From: Acidimicrobiaceae bacterium | Lineage (GTDB): Bacteria > Actinomycetota > Acidimicrobiia > Acidimicrobiales > Acidimicrobiaceae | NCBI GenBank assembly: GCA_013044365.1 | Contig: JABEUP010000063.1 | Span: 1 to 34,900 of the forward strand | DNA: 34,900 nt | Direction of reading: 5' to 3' | Part shown: in pieces, positions 1-8,303 of the stretch | Layout: each line of letters begins with the position of its first letter | Position numbering within the stretch: the stretch's first letter is position 1 | Program-made: the position numbers and the translations under genes | The notes under the pieces: generated by a model | What the model saw: the letters and a program-made list of their open reading frames with translations, nothing else | What the model was told of the DNA's origin: nothing | Database searches by the model: none

Positions 1-57
1 GTAATGGTTCCGGCCTGGTTGCTTTCTCGTCGGATTACCGGTGCAGATTTAGAATAA
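1..57 (+). CDS. possible 3' end of an upstream gene (partial)
   Basis: Frame 1 is open from the window edge to a TAA at 55-57, giving 18 residues that end in TGADLE. It may be the tail of a gene lying to the left. The piece is too short to identify, and chance openness cannot be excluded. Confidence 0.2.
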   Translation, partial: VMVPAWLLSRRITGADLE

Positions 58-458
58 TTTTTCAGTTCAAACACAACTTCTGAACCACCAGCAAGGTTTG
101 GTTTGGTTCCTACATCACAATGAGAATACAGCTATTTAAGCGGAAAATAGGCGCCGTGCATATGACATGCACAAATCGGGGGATTGTGCCAGTCATGCGA
201 TGAGGTGCCGTTGAACGTATCATTTTTGCGGTTCTCTCATCTGGCTCTGATAAAGCTCGGATATCGTGTTAGCTAGTCAACGGGATGCGTGACTTAATCT
301 CAACGGGAGGTTAGTTTTGTAAGCTGATTGCTGTCTTCAAATTTCAGCCAATCGATTTGATCGAGCCGAATGATCAAGTACGGCTGGGTAGGTTATCATG
401 CCGAAGACTTGGTGATATGGTACAAGGGGTCCAGAAAGACCTGAAGTAGGAGAATGTT
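58..458. other. gene-poor stretch with weak repeats
   Basis: No convincing coding frame is seen in about 400 bases. It holds an inverted repeat with 6-base arms GTGCAT and ATGCAC (156-161 and 167-172, 5-base spacer), which could be an operator. A 9-base direct repeat TCAACGGGA occurs at 277-285 and 300-308. Neither can be tied to a known regulator. The promoter of the methyltransferase at 459 must lie here, but no clear -35/-10 pair stands out. Confidence 0.3.
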
Positions 459-1169
459 TTGTCGTCAGTTATTGGAAAGCTTGGGTTGGCGGTTCAGAGA
501 TCCGTTTGGAGCAAACGGGCCGAGACTTGGGACCATGCCGAGAACCCCGGTTTGGGAAAAGTTATTGACGCGGTAATTGCCAAGGCAGATCCCGATTCCG
601 ATTATGAGGTCCTCGATTTGGGTTGCGGATCGGGACAATTGTCTTTGCCTATTTCTAAAAATGTCAAGTCGGTACTTGCCGTCGATATCTCCCCGCGCAT
701 GATTGAACTTCTCAAATCTAAATTGACTACCACCGGAATAGGCAACATTGAGTGTAAGACAGCATCAATTCAGGAACTGAATTTCGAAAAAGGATCATTT
801 GATCTGATCGTGTCCAACTATGCACTCCACCATCTCAGTGACGGCCAAAAGAAATTAGTGGTTGAACAGGGATTTCATTGGCTAAAACCAAATGGTCATA
901 TGGTTTTTGGAGACATGATGTTCGGAAGAGGCGGTTCAAAACAGGATCGGGAGATTATTGCCTCCAAGGTATCCATACTGTTACGTAAAGGGCCTGGTGG
1001 ATGGTGGAGGATTACCAAGAATTCATTCAGATACCTTGTCCGTGTTCAGGAGAAGCCGATCTCGTCGCAGGCATGGACGCGGTTTTTCGAGCAGGCTGGT
1101 TTCAAAGAGGTTGGGTCTGATGTTGTGGTTGCTGAAGCTGGAGTGGTTTTCGGAACTAAACCCGGTTAG
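459..1169 (+). CDS. class I SAM-dependent methyltransferase
   Basis: The 236-residue protein has a Rossmann-type SAM fold. Motif I, VLDLGCGSGQ, is at residues 51-60. An acidic residue at the end of beta-2 (LAVDIS, near 76) should bind the SAM ribose. A motif IV-like segment, FDLIVSNYALHHL, is followed by a WLKPNGHMVF post-II strand. This is the UbiE/Methyltransf_11 type, which methylates small molecules or lipids; the substrate cannot be read from sequence. The start is TTG at 459, with AGGAG at 448-452 six bases upstream; the ATG at 454 is in another frame. The gene stands alone: upstream DNA is gene-poor and a 312-base gap follows. Confidence 0.85.
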   Translation: MSSVIGKLGLAVQRSVWSKRAETWDHAENPGLGKVIDAVIAKADPDSDYEVLDLGCGSGQLSLPISKNVKSVLAVDISPRMIELLKSKLTTTGIGNIECKTASIQELNFEKGSFDLIVSNYALHHLSDGQKKLVVEQGFHWLKPNGHMVFGDMMFGRGGSKQDREIIASKVSILLRKGPGGWWRITKNSFRYLVRVQEKPISSQAWTRFFEQAGFKEVGSDVVVAEAGVVFGTKPG

Positions 1170-1481
1170 GCCCAATATGTCACTAACCCGTTCGTTGCAA
1201 ATTAACGGGGATAATCTCCAATATTTTGCATAGATTTACATAATTAATCAGCTATTCTTTATCAAGGCAGCTAACACTGCGTTTTGATGGCCGAGTTTAG
1301 GAGGTGATTGTCAGTGAAGCCGAGTGAACCTCATAGTACCGACTTCAACTATTTGTTCATGACGTCCCTCCGGATCGCTCCGTCTATCTCGATTTCCTGA
1401 TGTACCCTAGTCCAGCAGGGAGGGTGAAGCCAGCGGCTTAACATCCGGGGATGTCTCTCCACTCGAAAGGGGGGTAGTCCT
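1170..1481 (+). promoter_or_regulatory. long, probably structured leader upstream of the MgtE_N/CBS gene
   Basis: This 312-base gap has no believable ORF but several helices in a row. GAGGT (1301-1305) can pair with ACCTC (1328-1332), and CCCTCC (1366-1371) with GGAGGG (1419-1424). AAGCC/GGCTT forms a hairpin at 1427-1439 and ACATC/GATGT one at 1441-1454. The run ends in a purine-rich ribosome binding site, AAAGGGGGG (1466-1474), seven bases before the ATG. A cis-acting metal-responsive RNA would fit a magnesium-transport operon, but I do not see the M-box core. The class is therefore unknown. Confidence 0.4.
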
Positions 1482-2816
1482 ATGGCAAGAAAGCCAATTT
1501 TGTTGAATCCTCACAGGATTAAGGATTTGCGGGAGTCCAGATCTCAACGACTGTTAACGATCAAAAGTGTTAGAGAATCAATAATATCTTTTGCGGGCCT
1601 TTCCGGCAAGCCGGTTAGAAACCAAAATGGATCCGAGATCGGCAGGCTTGTAGATGTTGTAGTGCGGTGGTCTCAAGATTCGGACTATCCGCCCGTCACG
1701 GGCATTCTGGTCAAGGTTGGACGAAGGATTGCATTTGTCGACATTGACAGAGTTGAAATGTTTTCGCGTGATTTCGTTGTCCTTTCGTCCGCCAAGCTGG
1801 ACCTGAGAGACTTTTCACAGCGCCCAGGCGAAGTGTTGTTGGGCAGAGAGGTCCTGGATCATCAGCTGGTTGATGTTGATGGCGTCCAGGTTCTTAGGGC
1901 CGCCGATCTGTTTCTTGCACATGCTCTTGGACGGATTAGGCTGGTAGGTGTGGATGTGAGCATGTATTCGCTTCTTAGACGGCTGGGTCCATCAAAATTT
2001 CGCTCAGCGGCTACTCCGGAGAAGGTGCTTGACTGGGCTGCGATTGCTCCATTCGACGATCACACTGGTGAAGTGAGACTGCGAAGCACGCAACAAGCAA
2101 TAAAAAGACTGCGTCCGAGCGAACTTGCCGACCTGCTTGAGGACCTTGGCAGGGTGGAGCGGCAAGGTTTGTTGTCTGCTTTGGATATAGAGATTGCGGC
2201 TGACGCTGTCGAGGAAATGGAGCGCGACGAACGGGAGACGTTACTAAGAGAGTCAGAGCCCGAGGTAGCTGCGGATATTGTTTCAGCAATGGAGCCCGAC
2301 GAGGCGGTTGAAGCTCTGAGAGATCTTGACGAAGATGAACGGCACGAGATTTTGGAGTTGATGGAACCTAATGCTGCCCGTGCATTAGGCAATCTGTTGG
2401 AGTTCGAGGAAGACACCGCTGGTGGGGTTATGACAACGATGTTCATTAAAGTTCTGCCCAATGAAACCGTCGAAAATGTAAAATCCTTGCTTGAGGCCCA
2501 CAGGGATCATAGGGACGAAATTGATGGTGTCCTTGTGGTGGATGATGAAGGTCTTTTGCTCGGTGAGGTCTCCCTATTTGAGCTTGTCTTGTCCAGCCCT
2601 ACTACGGCAGTATCTGAACTGATCTCAGAGGATTCGGTGGTTGTAGAGCCAAATGTTTCTATTAGCGAAGTCGCCGAGAAACTTATCAGTTCAAGGCAGT
2701 TTTCAATTGTTGTGGCGGTAGATCAGAGGCCGGTTGGCAGAATTTTGGCTGATGACATCATTGATGCACTTTCGCCCGAACGGGGAAGATTTCATTTCCC
2801 GCGTCTGCTTTCATAA
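1482..2816 (+). CDS. soluble PRC-barrel / MgtE_N / CBS-pair protein, probable Mg2+ transport accessory or sensor
   Basis: The 444-residue protein has no membrane segment. Residues about 40-105 and 115-165 look like two PRC-barrel units (GKPVRNQNGSEIGRLVDVVV; GREVLDHQLVDVDG). Residues about 205-305 are an acidic, helical MgtE_N superhelix with repeated ELADLLEDL-like units. The MgtE signature EEDTAGGVMT is at 309-318, and a CBS pair follows to about 435. In MgtE channels these cytosolic domains bind Mg2+ and gate the pore; here the pore domain is absent. The NRAMP-like gene starts 47 bases downstream, so the two probably act together, with this protein as the Mg2+-responsive part. That role is inferred. 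The ATG at 1482 has a strong purine-rich ribosome binding site. Confidence 0.85.
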   Translation: MARKPILLNPHRIKDLRESRSQRLLTIKSVRESIISFAGLSGKPVRNQNGSEIGRLVDVVVRWSQDSDYPPVTGILVKVGRRIAFVDIDRVEMFSRDFVVLSSAKLDLRDFSQRPGEVLLGREVLDHQLVDVDGVQVLRAADLFLAHALGRIRLVGVDVSMYSLLRRLGPSKFRSAATPEKVLDWAAIAPFDDHTGEVRLRSTQQAIKRLRPSELADLLEDLGRVERQGLLSALDIEIAADAVEEMERDERETLLRESEPEVAADIVSAMEPDEAVEALRDLDEDERHEILELMEPNAARALGNLLEFEEDTAGGVMTTMFIKVLPNETVENVKSLLEAHRDHRDEIDGVLVVDDEGLLLGEVSLFELVLSSPTTAVSELISEDSVVVEPNVSISEVAEKLISSRQFSIVVAVDQRPVGRILADDIIDALSPERGRFHFPRLLS

Positions 2817-2863
2817 CGAGATATCCGTACGGTCAGATAATCGGCAGTTAATGAGGTTTCATT

Positions 2864-4168
2864 GTGAGTTCCGCCACGCCCAGGCGCAAACTGAATCCAG
2901 GAGGTCAGCGGAGTATTGGATCGCGTCTTCGGGGCTCCTCGACCAAGCGCAAGAGGCCATTTTGGGTGTATTTGGCGGCTGCGGGCCCGGGCCTGATTGC
3001 CGCTAATGCCGGTAATGACGCAGGCGGCATAGCAACATATGCTTCGGCGGGTTCCCAGTTCGGGTATCGTACGCTTTTTTTCATGATGCTTGTGACGGTA
3101 GGACTTGTCGTGGTACAGGAAATGTCGGCCCGACTCGGCGTGTACAGCGGGAAGGGTCTGGCCGCCCTAATCCGTGAACAGTTCTCGGTGAGGTTGACTG
3201 GACTGGCTATGCTGGCGCTTACGGCGTCGAACTTAGGTTTGGTGGTATCTGAGTTTGCAGGAATTGGAGCGGCTTTTCAACTCTTCGGTGTATCGCGCTA
3301 CCTCTCGATTCCCATTTCCGCTCTGTTCATATGGGGTCTGGTGGTTTTCGGGTCCTACCGCTATGCGGAACGGATCTTTCTGATAATGTCGCTGGCGTTC
3401 TTTGCTTATCCGATCGCAGCGCTGGTAGGTCATCCAAATTGGCATAAGGTGGCTGCTCAAACTGTTCTCCCACACTTTATCGCATCTAACAGTTTTATAT
3501 TTTTGGGAGTCGCCTTAATTGGAACGACTATTTCTCCATATATGCAGGTCTATGCTGCGGCTGGTGTGGTCGATAGAGGAATATCGCCGGAAGAGTATCC
3601 TCTGGAGCGTGTGGATGCAGTCGGTGGAGCCATTTTTGCCGATGTCATCTCCATGTTCATTATCATTGCAACTGCAGCCGTAATTGGTGGCACCGGACCA
3701 CTGAACTCGGCAAAACAGGCGGCACTTGCTCTTCAGCCGGTGGCAGGGTCCGGAGCTGTCATACTTTTTGCGATTGGACTCCTTGGAGCCTCCGCGTTAG
3801 CTGGCGCGGTTGTCCCACTTTCGACCTCTTATGCGGTGGCTGAGGCACTTGGCGTCGAACGATCAGTCTCCCGAAAGTTTAGACAGGCTCCATTGTTTTT
3901 GGGGATATTCTCAGCTCAAGTGCTACTTGGGGCGGCGGTGTCACTGATCCCGGTCAATCTGATCACACTTCTGATATTTACCCAGGTGCTGCAGGGTTTG
4001 CTCACCCCAATTATCCTCACGTTTATTGTGGTCCTCGCAAACAGGCGAAGCGTTCTCGGTGATGCTGTGAACGGAAGAATTTTCAGAAAGGTCGCAGCTG
4101 TGTCCATAGTGGGCATTGGGTGCCTTTCATTGGTGCTCATAATACAAACTCTGATTGGCTGGTTATAA
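2864..4168 (+). CDS. NRAMP-related (SLC11) divalent cation transporter, Mg2+-type metal site
   Basis: The 434-residue polytopic protein has about 11 hydrophobic segments with the NRAMP fold pattern (GPGLIAANAGND then a GSQFGY segment). In canonical Mn/Fe NRAMPs the metal site is DPGN in helix 1 and MPH in helix 6. Here helix 1 reads DAGG (52-55): the Asp is kept and the Asn is Gly. Helix 6 reads SPY (224-226): the Met is Ser and the His is Tyr. Loss of the metal-selecting Met and change of the Asn are features of the NRAMP-related magnesium transporters (NRMT). Pairing with an MgtE_N/CBS protein supports Mg2+ as substrate. The start is GTG at 2864. The end overlaps the next gene's longest frame. 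Confidence 0.88.
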   Translation: MSSATPRRKLNPGGQRSIGSRLRGSSTKRKRPFWVYLAAAGPGLIAANAGNDAGGIATYASAGSQFGYRTLFFMMLVTVGLVVVQEMSARLGVYSGKGLAALIREQFSVRLTGLAMLALTASNLGLVVSEFAGIGAAFQLFGVSRYLSIPISALFIWGLVVFGSYRYAERIFLIMSLAFFAYPIAALVGHPNWHKVAAQTVLPHFIASNSFIFLGVALIGTTISPYMQVYAAAGVVDRGISPEEYPLERVDAVGGAIFADVISMFIIIATAAVIGGTGPLNSAKQAALALQPVAGSGAVILFAIGLLGASALAGAVVPLSTSYAVAEALGVERSVSRKFRQAPLFLGIFSAQVLLGAAVSLIPVNLITLLIFTQVLQGLLTPIILTFIVVLANRRSVLGDAVNGRIFRKVAAVSIVGIGCLSLVLIIQTLIGWL

Positions 4169-5447
4169 AGTGCAGACCCACCCGGGTGAGATAAGGCCGC
4201 TTCGTATTGCCTTATGTGTCTACCGAGGAAATCCTCACTCCGGTGGACAGGGAGTGTATACGAAATATCTCAGCGAGGAACTGGCAAAACTGGGTCATAA
4301 GGTTGAGGTGTTTTCCGGCCAGCCCTATCCCGATCTGGATCTTCAATTAGTAGATCTGGAGAGGTTGGCATCACTTGATCTTTACCGGGCCGATAACCCA
4401 TTTCGAATTCCTAAAATAACCGAATTCCGGACCCTCATCGACGCCGCTGAGTTCGCCATTATGAGCACAGGTGGTTTTCCGGAACCCCGAAGCTTTGGCT
4501 GGCGGTTGGAAAGAGCTCTCGGTCCAAGATTGAACAACTTTGATTTGCTGCATGATAACCAGTCGCTCTCTTGGTCGATTTTGAAGTTGGCATCGAAAGG
4601 GTGGCCTGTAATTGGGTCTATCCATCACCCCATAACCGTGGACCGGGATTTGGCGATCAAACACGCTCGAAGCGCGAAGGCGAAGTTCGGAGCATACCGT
4701 TGGTACGGATTCGTGAAGATGCAAACCGAGGTTGCCCGCCGTCTGGAGAGAGTAATTACGGTTTCCGATACCTCCAGAGAGGATCTCTTTAAATATATGA
4801 ATGTGAGTTTGGACCGGTCCCGGGTGGTGCCGATAGGGGTGGACACTACAATTTTTAAGCCAATTCCGGCAATAGGGAAAGAGCCGGGTCTTATGGTTAC
4901 CACGGCAAGCGCTGATGTTCCGCTTAAAGGTTTGCATATCTTGGTGGATGCAATGGCGGAAGTAAAAAGTGTTGAACCGAACGCCCATCTGGTAATTATG
5001 GGCAATCCTAACAAGGAATCAAATCTTGTAGCCAGGGCGAGCGAACTCGGTCTTGATAACCACGTCAAATTTGCAGGGGTGGTAAGCCAGGATGAAATGG
5101 TTTGGCTCTACAACCGTGCCGAACTTGCGGTAGTCCCCTCGCTTTACGAAGGATTTTCGCTCCCCGCTGTGGAGGCGATGGCTTGTGGGATTCCATTGGT
5201 GGCCACCGATGGCGGGGCCTTGCCGGAAGTGACTGGGTCGGATGGAGAGACGGTTCTGCTTGCGAGGGCTGGTGATACGCTTGACCTGGCGAAAAAAATT
5301 CTCCAGGCGTTCGATTCAGAACTGCTTCGGAACGAAATTGGGAGTAATGGACTGGAGCGGGTTATGAGCAAATTCACCTGGGCTGCAACGGCCAAGGCGA
5401 CAGAGCAAAACTATATCGAGTTCCTTGCTTCACGCAGTGAACTCTAG
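4155..5447 (+). CDS. family 4 glycosyltransferase (GT-B fold)
   Basis: The 430-residue protein transfers a nucleotide-activated sugar, presumably at the cytosolic face of the membrane. The N-terminal domain opens with the GT4 glycine loop GGQGVYTKYL (30-39) and a following KLGHKVEVFSG strand. A SIHHPIT segment lies mid-protein. The C-terminal domain has the E-x7-E motif, EGFSLPAVE (332-340), followed by ACGIPLVATDGGALPEV, which grips the sugar nucleotide. Donor and acceptor are unknown. The longest frame starts at TTG 4155 inside the transporter gene; GTG at 4170, just after the transporter stop, is an equally good start. Neither has a clear ribosome binding site, which suggests translational coupling. 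Confidence 0.88.
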   Translation: MAGYKVQTHPGEIRPLRIALCVYRGNPHSGGQGVYTKYLSEELAKLGHKVEVFSGQPYPDLDLQLVDLERLASLDLYRADNPFRIPKITEFRTLIDAAEFAIMSTGGFPEPRSFGWRLERALGPRLNNFDLLHDNQSLSWSILKLASKGWPVIGSIHHPITVDRDLAIKHARSAKAKFGAYRWYGFVKMQTEVARRLERVITVSDTSREDLFKYMNVSLDRSRVVPIGVDTTIFKPIPAIGKEPGLMVTTASADVPLKGLHILVDAMAEVKSVEPNAHLVIMGNPNKESNLVARASELGLDNHVKFAGVVSQDEMVWLYNRAELAVVPSLYEGFSLPAVEAMACGIPLVATDGGALPEVTGSDGETVLLARAGDTLDLAKKILQAFDSELLRNEIGSNGLERVMSKFTWAATAKATEQNYIEFLASRSEL

Positions 5448-5475
5448 GTCCCGGGTCAGATGACGGAATTTTTGA

Positions 5476-6180
5476 ATGCTTTCAGTTAGAGATTCTGAAC
5501 TTGGTGATCTTTCGGATAGGTGCGTGCTCGACTTTGGAGCTGGGACTGGCAGGCATGCGTTCTGGGCTGTGACCAAAAGGGCGAATGTGGCAGCTGTAGA
5601 TATTAATTTTGGCGAGATCGCCAATGTGCCCGATTACTTCAAGGCGTTGCTGGAACACGACCCTAGCTATGGCCATGGTTTTGCGGTCCAGGCTTCAGGA
5701 TTGGAACTACCCTTTGCAGGCTGCAGTTTCGATGTGGTGATCGCTTCGGAAGTTTTCGAGCATATTTCTGACGATAAGGCTGCGATGAACGAGATAACCA
5801 GGGTGGTCAAGCCCGGGGGGATTGTATGTGTGACAGTTCCGCGTTTTTTCCCGGAAACCCTTTATTGGCTGATCTCACCTGAATATCACAATGTGCCGGG
5901 TGGCCATATTCGCATTTACCGCCGTTCCCAAGTCGTGAAGCTTGTACAAGGCGCGGGTCTTCGGGTCTATTCACAGCACCACTCGCACGCGCTTCACACT
6001 CCGTACTGGTTGATCAGGTGTTTGGTCGGAGTGAACAACACCACCTCACGCATGTATCAGATTTATCACCGTTTCCTGGTATGGGATATAACGAAAAAGC
6101 CGAAATCGACAGCGTTGCTGGAAAAAGTTCTCAACCCCATAGGTGGCAAGAGCTTTGTCCTATATGCCAGAAAGGATTAG
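5476..6180 (+). CDS. class I SAM-dependent methyltransferase (Methyltransf_11 type)
   Basis: The 234-residue protein carries motif I CVLDFGAGTGRHAFW (16-30) and an acidic AAVDI strand. A VIASEVFEHI segment is followed by RVVKPGGIVCVTVP, typical of small-molecule or lipid methyltransferases. The GHIRIY segment after it is often seen in methyltransferases of cell-surface glycan clusters. It sits 28 bases after the glycosyltransferase and overlaps the next gene, so it probably modifies the same product. The start is ATG 5476: an in-frame TGA lies directly before it. The ribosome binding site is weak. Confidence 0.83.
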   Translation: MLSVRDSELGDLSDRCVLDFGAGTGRHAFWAVTKRANVAAVDINFGEIANVPDYFKALLEHDPSYGHGFAVQASGLELPFAGCSFDVVIASEVFEHISDDKAAMNEITRVVKPGGIVCVTVPRFFPETLYWLISPEYHNVPGGHIRIYRRSQVVKLVQGAGLRVYSQHHSHALHTPYWLIRCLVGVNNTTSRMYQIYHRFLVWDITKKPKSTALLEKVLNPIGGKSFVLYARKD

Positions 6181-7201
6181 AGTGGGATCGCATAGTCCCC
6201 GCGAGTCGCTGCTACCCCGCGCGCAGCTTGAACAGTCTTTGGATTTCCTGGTTTCGCTCCAGCTCCAATCCGGAATGATTCCCTGGTTCAAAGGCGGAAG
6301 GGCTGACCCGTGGAATCATGCCGAGGCCACAATTGCGCTCGCGCTGGGAGGTAGGCTCATAGAGGCTTTTTCTGGCGTTGAGTGGTTGATGCGCATGCAG
6401 AACTGCGATGGATCATGGTGTCACTTTTACCTTTCAAATGGCGTGGCGGAGCCTCGAAGGGATACAAATACCTGCAGCTACCCGGTTTTGTTGATAGCAG
6501 TTCTTGACAGAATTACCGGTGGCAAGGAGATGCTTGAACCCTATGTCCAAATGGCTTTACATGGGTTGGACTATGTAATTTCATACCAGAGAACCGATGG
6601 ATCGATACCGTGGGCAATAGGTCCCGACGGCGATGGCTATCCAACATCGCTGGTAGCTGCTTCTTCATCAATTTGCGATGCACTTGTGGTGGCAGCAGAA
6701 CTTTGCGAGCGCTATCAATTAGGTGAAGGTGCCAAATACCGCCTTGCAAGTAAGAGGCTCAACGACTCCGTTTCGCTTGGTTCGGGACCTTACAGTGATA
6801 CCTCTGAATGGGCCATGGACCACTACTATCCGCTGTTGGCGGGAATAGTTGACACGGCCAGTCTTACCGAGGGGTTCCTAAGCCGTTTTTATCTAGCGGA
6901 GTGGGGTATCCGCTGTATATCTGGAAATGAGTGGTTCACTGCCGCCGAGACAGCCGAGACAGCAATGGCGTTGCATATTGCGGGCGAGGAGGCGCTAGCC
7001 CAAGATATGTATCAGGTGCTGGAGAGATTTCGCAGAACGGACGGAGGTTACCTCACGGGCATGGTCGGCCCAACCGGAGTCTCCTTTCCTCACGAGGAGG
7101 AATCATCGTATTCTGCCGCGGCAGTAGTCATTTCCAGTTTCGTTCTTGCGGCTAAGGCGAAAAGCAGTATCGGTTTGTCTATGATGAGTCTTTTTTCATA
7201 A
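6143..7201 (+). CDS. alpha/alpha-toroid protein, prenyltransferase/squalene-cyclase-like
   Basis: The 352-residue soluble protein has repeated QW-like motifs: MQNCDGSWCHF (86-95), YQRTDGSIPW (148-157) and FRRTDGGYL near the C-terminus. They are spaced by helical stretches, as in the prenyltransferase/squalene oxidase repeat fold. I do not see the DxDD motif of class II terpene cyclases or the zinc ligands of protein prenyltransferases, so the catalytic role is open. It may bind or process a polyprenyl or glycan carrier made by the neighbouring glycosyltransferase. GTG at 6143 overlaps the methyltransferase by 38 bases; ATG at 6164 is an alternative start with a 17-base overlap. The 3' end overlaps the convergent methyltransferase gene by 23 bases. 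Confidence 0.7.
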   Translation: MARALSYMPERIRVGSHSPRESLLPRAQLEQSLDFLVSLQLQSGMIPWFKGGRADPWNHAEATIALALGGRLIEAFSGVEWLMRMQNCDGSWCHFYLSNGVAEPRRDTNTCSYPVLLIAVLDRITGGKEMLEPYVQMALHGLDYVISYQRTDGSIPWAIGPDGDGYPTSLVAASSSICDALVVAAELCERYQLGEGAKYRLASKRLNDSVSLGSGPYSDTSEWAMDHYYPLLAGIVDTASLTEGFLSRFYLAEWGIRCISGNEWFTAAETAETAMALHIAGEEALAQDMYQVLERFRRTDGGYLTGMVGPTGVSFPHEEESSYSAAAVVISSFVLAAKAKSSIGLSMMSLFS

Positions 7202-7982
7202 CACGGAGGCTCCCCTGGGACACCACCACCCGAAATCCTTCACGGAGCGACCTCTGATATAAGATGAACGGGGGCTGGCCGCCCAAGGATGGATCTGGAT
7301 ATACGTCATGGATTGCCAGGCATCCTCCGGGGATGATTTTAGGTACCCAGGCTTCGTAATCTTTTTCTGCTTGTTCGAGGCTATGCCCGCCGTCGATAAA
7401 TAGGAAACCGATCCCTTCCCTAAAGGAATTGGCGTATATCTGCGAGTCTGCCGCTACCACGATCACAGTGTCGTTCAGTCCGGCAAGATCTATTGTCCTT
7501 CGAAAGAGGTAAAGGGTGTCCATCTTCTTTGAGACAGGGTCTACCAGAATAGGGTCATGGAATTCCCATCCCTGTTGGTTTTCCTGTGAGCCCCGATGGT
7601 GGTCAACCGATATCAGCACTCTTCTTTGGTGCTGGGCGACGAGTCCCAGATAGAGGGTGGAAAGGCCAATATAGGATCCGATTTCAACTGCCGGATAGCC
7701 GAAAGAGGCGGAGCAATTGAAAAGAGATACAGCCAGTGCGGTACCCTCGTCTGGGGGCATGAAGCCTTTGGTGGACCGTATTAGCTCTTGGCTGGATGAC
7801 AAAAGTTGAGCCAACTTTGGGGATATTGCCACTTGTGACATGGTCTTTTCTTCGGCTAAGGCTGGAAATCCAGCGGAGACTTGTGAGCCAGGGTTCGGTA
7901 AACGCTGAATAAATTTTATCGCGTCCTTTGGATTTGCAATCTTTGTTTTCCCACGTTGTTCACTGTTTGAAGGCGGATCCAT
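7179..7982 (-). CDS. class I SAM-dependent O-methyltransferase-like protein (Methyltransf_24 type)
   Basis: The 267-residue protein shows AVEIGSYIGLSTLYLG (98-113), the SAM loop of the class with an E-x-G-x-x-x-G pattern. Further on are ISVDHHRG, which supplies the ribose-binding acid, FLFIDGGHSLEQAEKDYEAW and IPGGCLAIHDVY. DGGH and HD are the metal/substrate positions seen in catechol-type and CmcI-like methyltransferases. It faces the toroid gene and their ends overlap by 23 bases, so it may belong to the same pathway on a separate transcript. The first 47 residues are poorly conserved-looking. ATG at 7841 (MSQVAISPK) is a plausible shorter start; neither start has a good ribosome binding site. 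Confidence 0.8.
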   Translation of the reverse strand: MDPPSNSEQRGKTKIANPKDAIKFIQRLPNPGSQVSAGFPALAEEKTMSQVAISPKLAQLLSSSQELIRSTKGFMPPDEGTALAVSLFNCSASFGYPAVEIGSYIGLSTLYLGLVAQHQRRVLISVDHHRGSQENQQGWEFHDPILVDPVSKKMDTLYLFRRTIDLAGLNDTVIVVAADSQIYANSFREGIGFLFIDGGHSLEQAEKDYEAWVPKIIPGGCLAIHDVYPDPSLGGQPPFILYQRSLREGFRVVVSQGSLRVMKKDSS

Positions 7983-8303
7983 AGCTCGGTCACGGTGGGG
8001 TTTTCAATTACAGATCCTGCTTCTGGATACCAAATGTTTGCTAAACTTAGCCCGTTATGGTGGGCGAACCTATAACCGAAGCTTATCAAATCTACCTCCG
8101 GATCCCAAATGGCAATCCTACTTTTTCGGCGTTCACAAGAGTTAAAAAATGAGTCGGGAGGTTAGCAGTGCGACCTATTAAACACATCGTGAAAGATTCC
8201 CCTTTCGAGCGGGGTAGTCGCTAAAAGCGATTTTAGAGTCCAGCCCAAACCCAACTTCCATTACCAATGCTCAGACCGGACTATGTGCAAGGGGCTAGAG
8301 TAG
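7983..8303. promoter_or_regulatory. divergent intergenic region with a foldable leader before the YwaF-type gene
   Basis: The 321-base gap lies between divergent genes and must hold both promoters. The last 100 bases can fold. CCCCTT (8199-8204) pairs with AAGGGG (8289-8294), TCGCT with AGCGA (8218-8222 and 8226-8230, 3-base loop), and AGTCC (8237-8241) with GGACT (8278-8282). The AAGGGG strand is also the ribosome binding site of the gene at 8304, so the outer helix would hide it. No other coding or repeat signal is seen in the left two thirds. Confidence 0.35.

Noticed and set aside
277..308. 9-base direct repeat TCAACGGGA, 23 bases apart
   Set aside because: Only two copies and no regulator or element known for it; could be chance. 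It is mentioned only in the region note.
1200..1481. M-box magnesium riboswitch before the Mg2+ transport operon
   Set aside because: The conserved core and its characteristic GGTGAGGCTCCT-like opening are not present. Only generic helices can be drawn, so I report a structured leader without a class.
2060..2461. 133-residue Ser-rich minus-strand frame inside the MgtE_N gene
   Set aside because: Its composition is the usual antisense mirror of an acidic helical protein; the sense frame has clear domains.
4371..4988. 205-residue minus-strand frame inside the glycosyltransferase gene
   Set aside because: The sense frame carries GT4 motifs throughout; the antisense frame has no recognisable domain.
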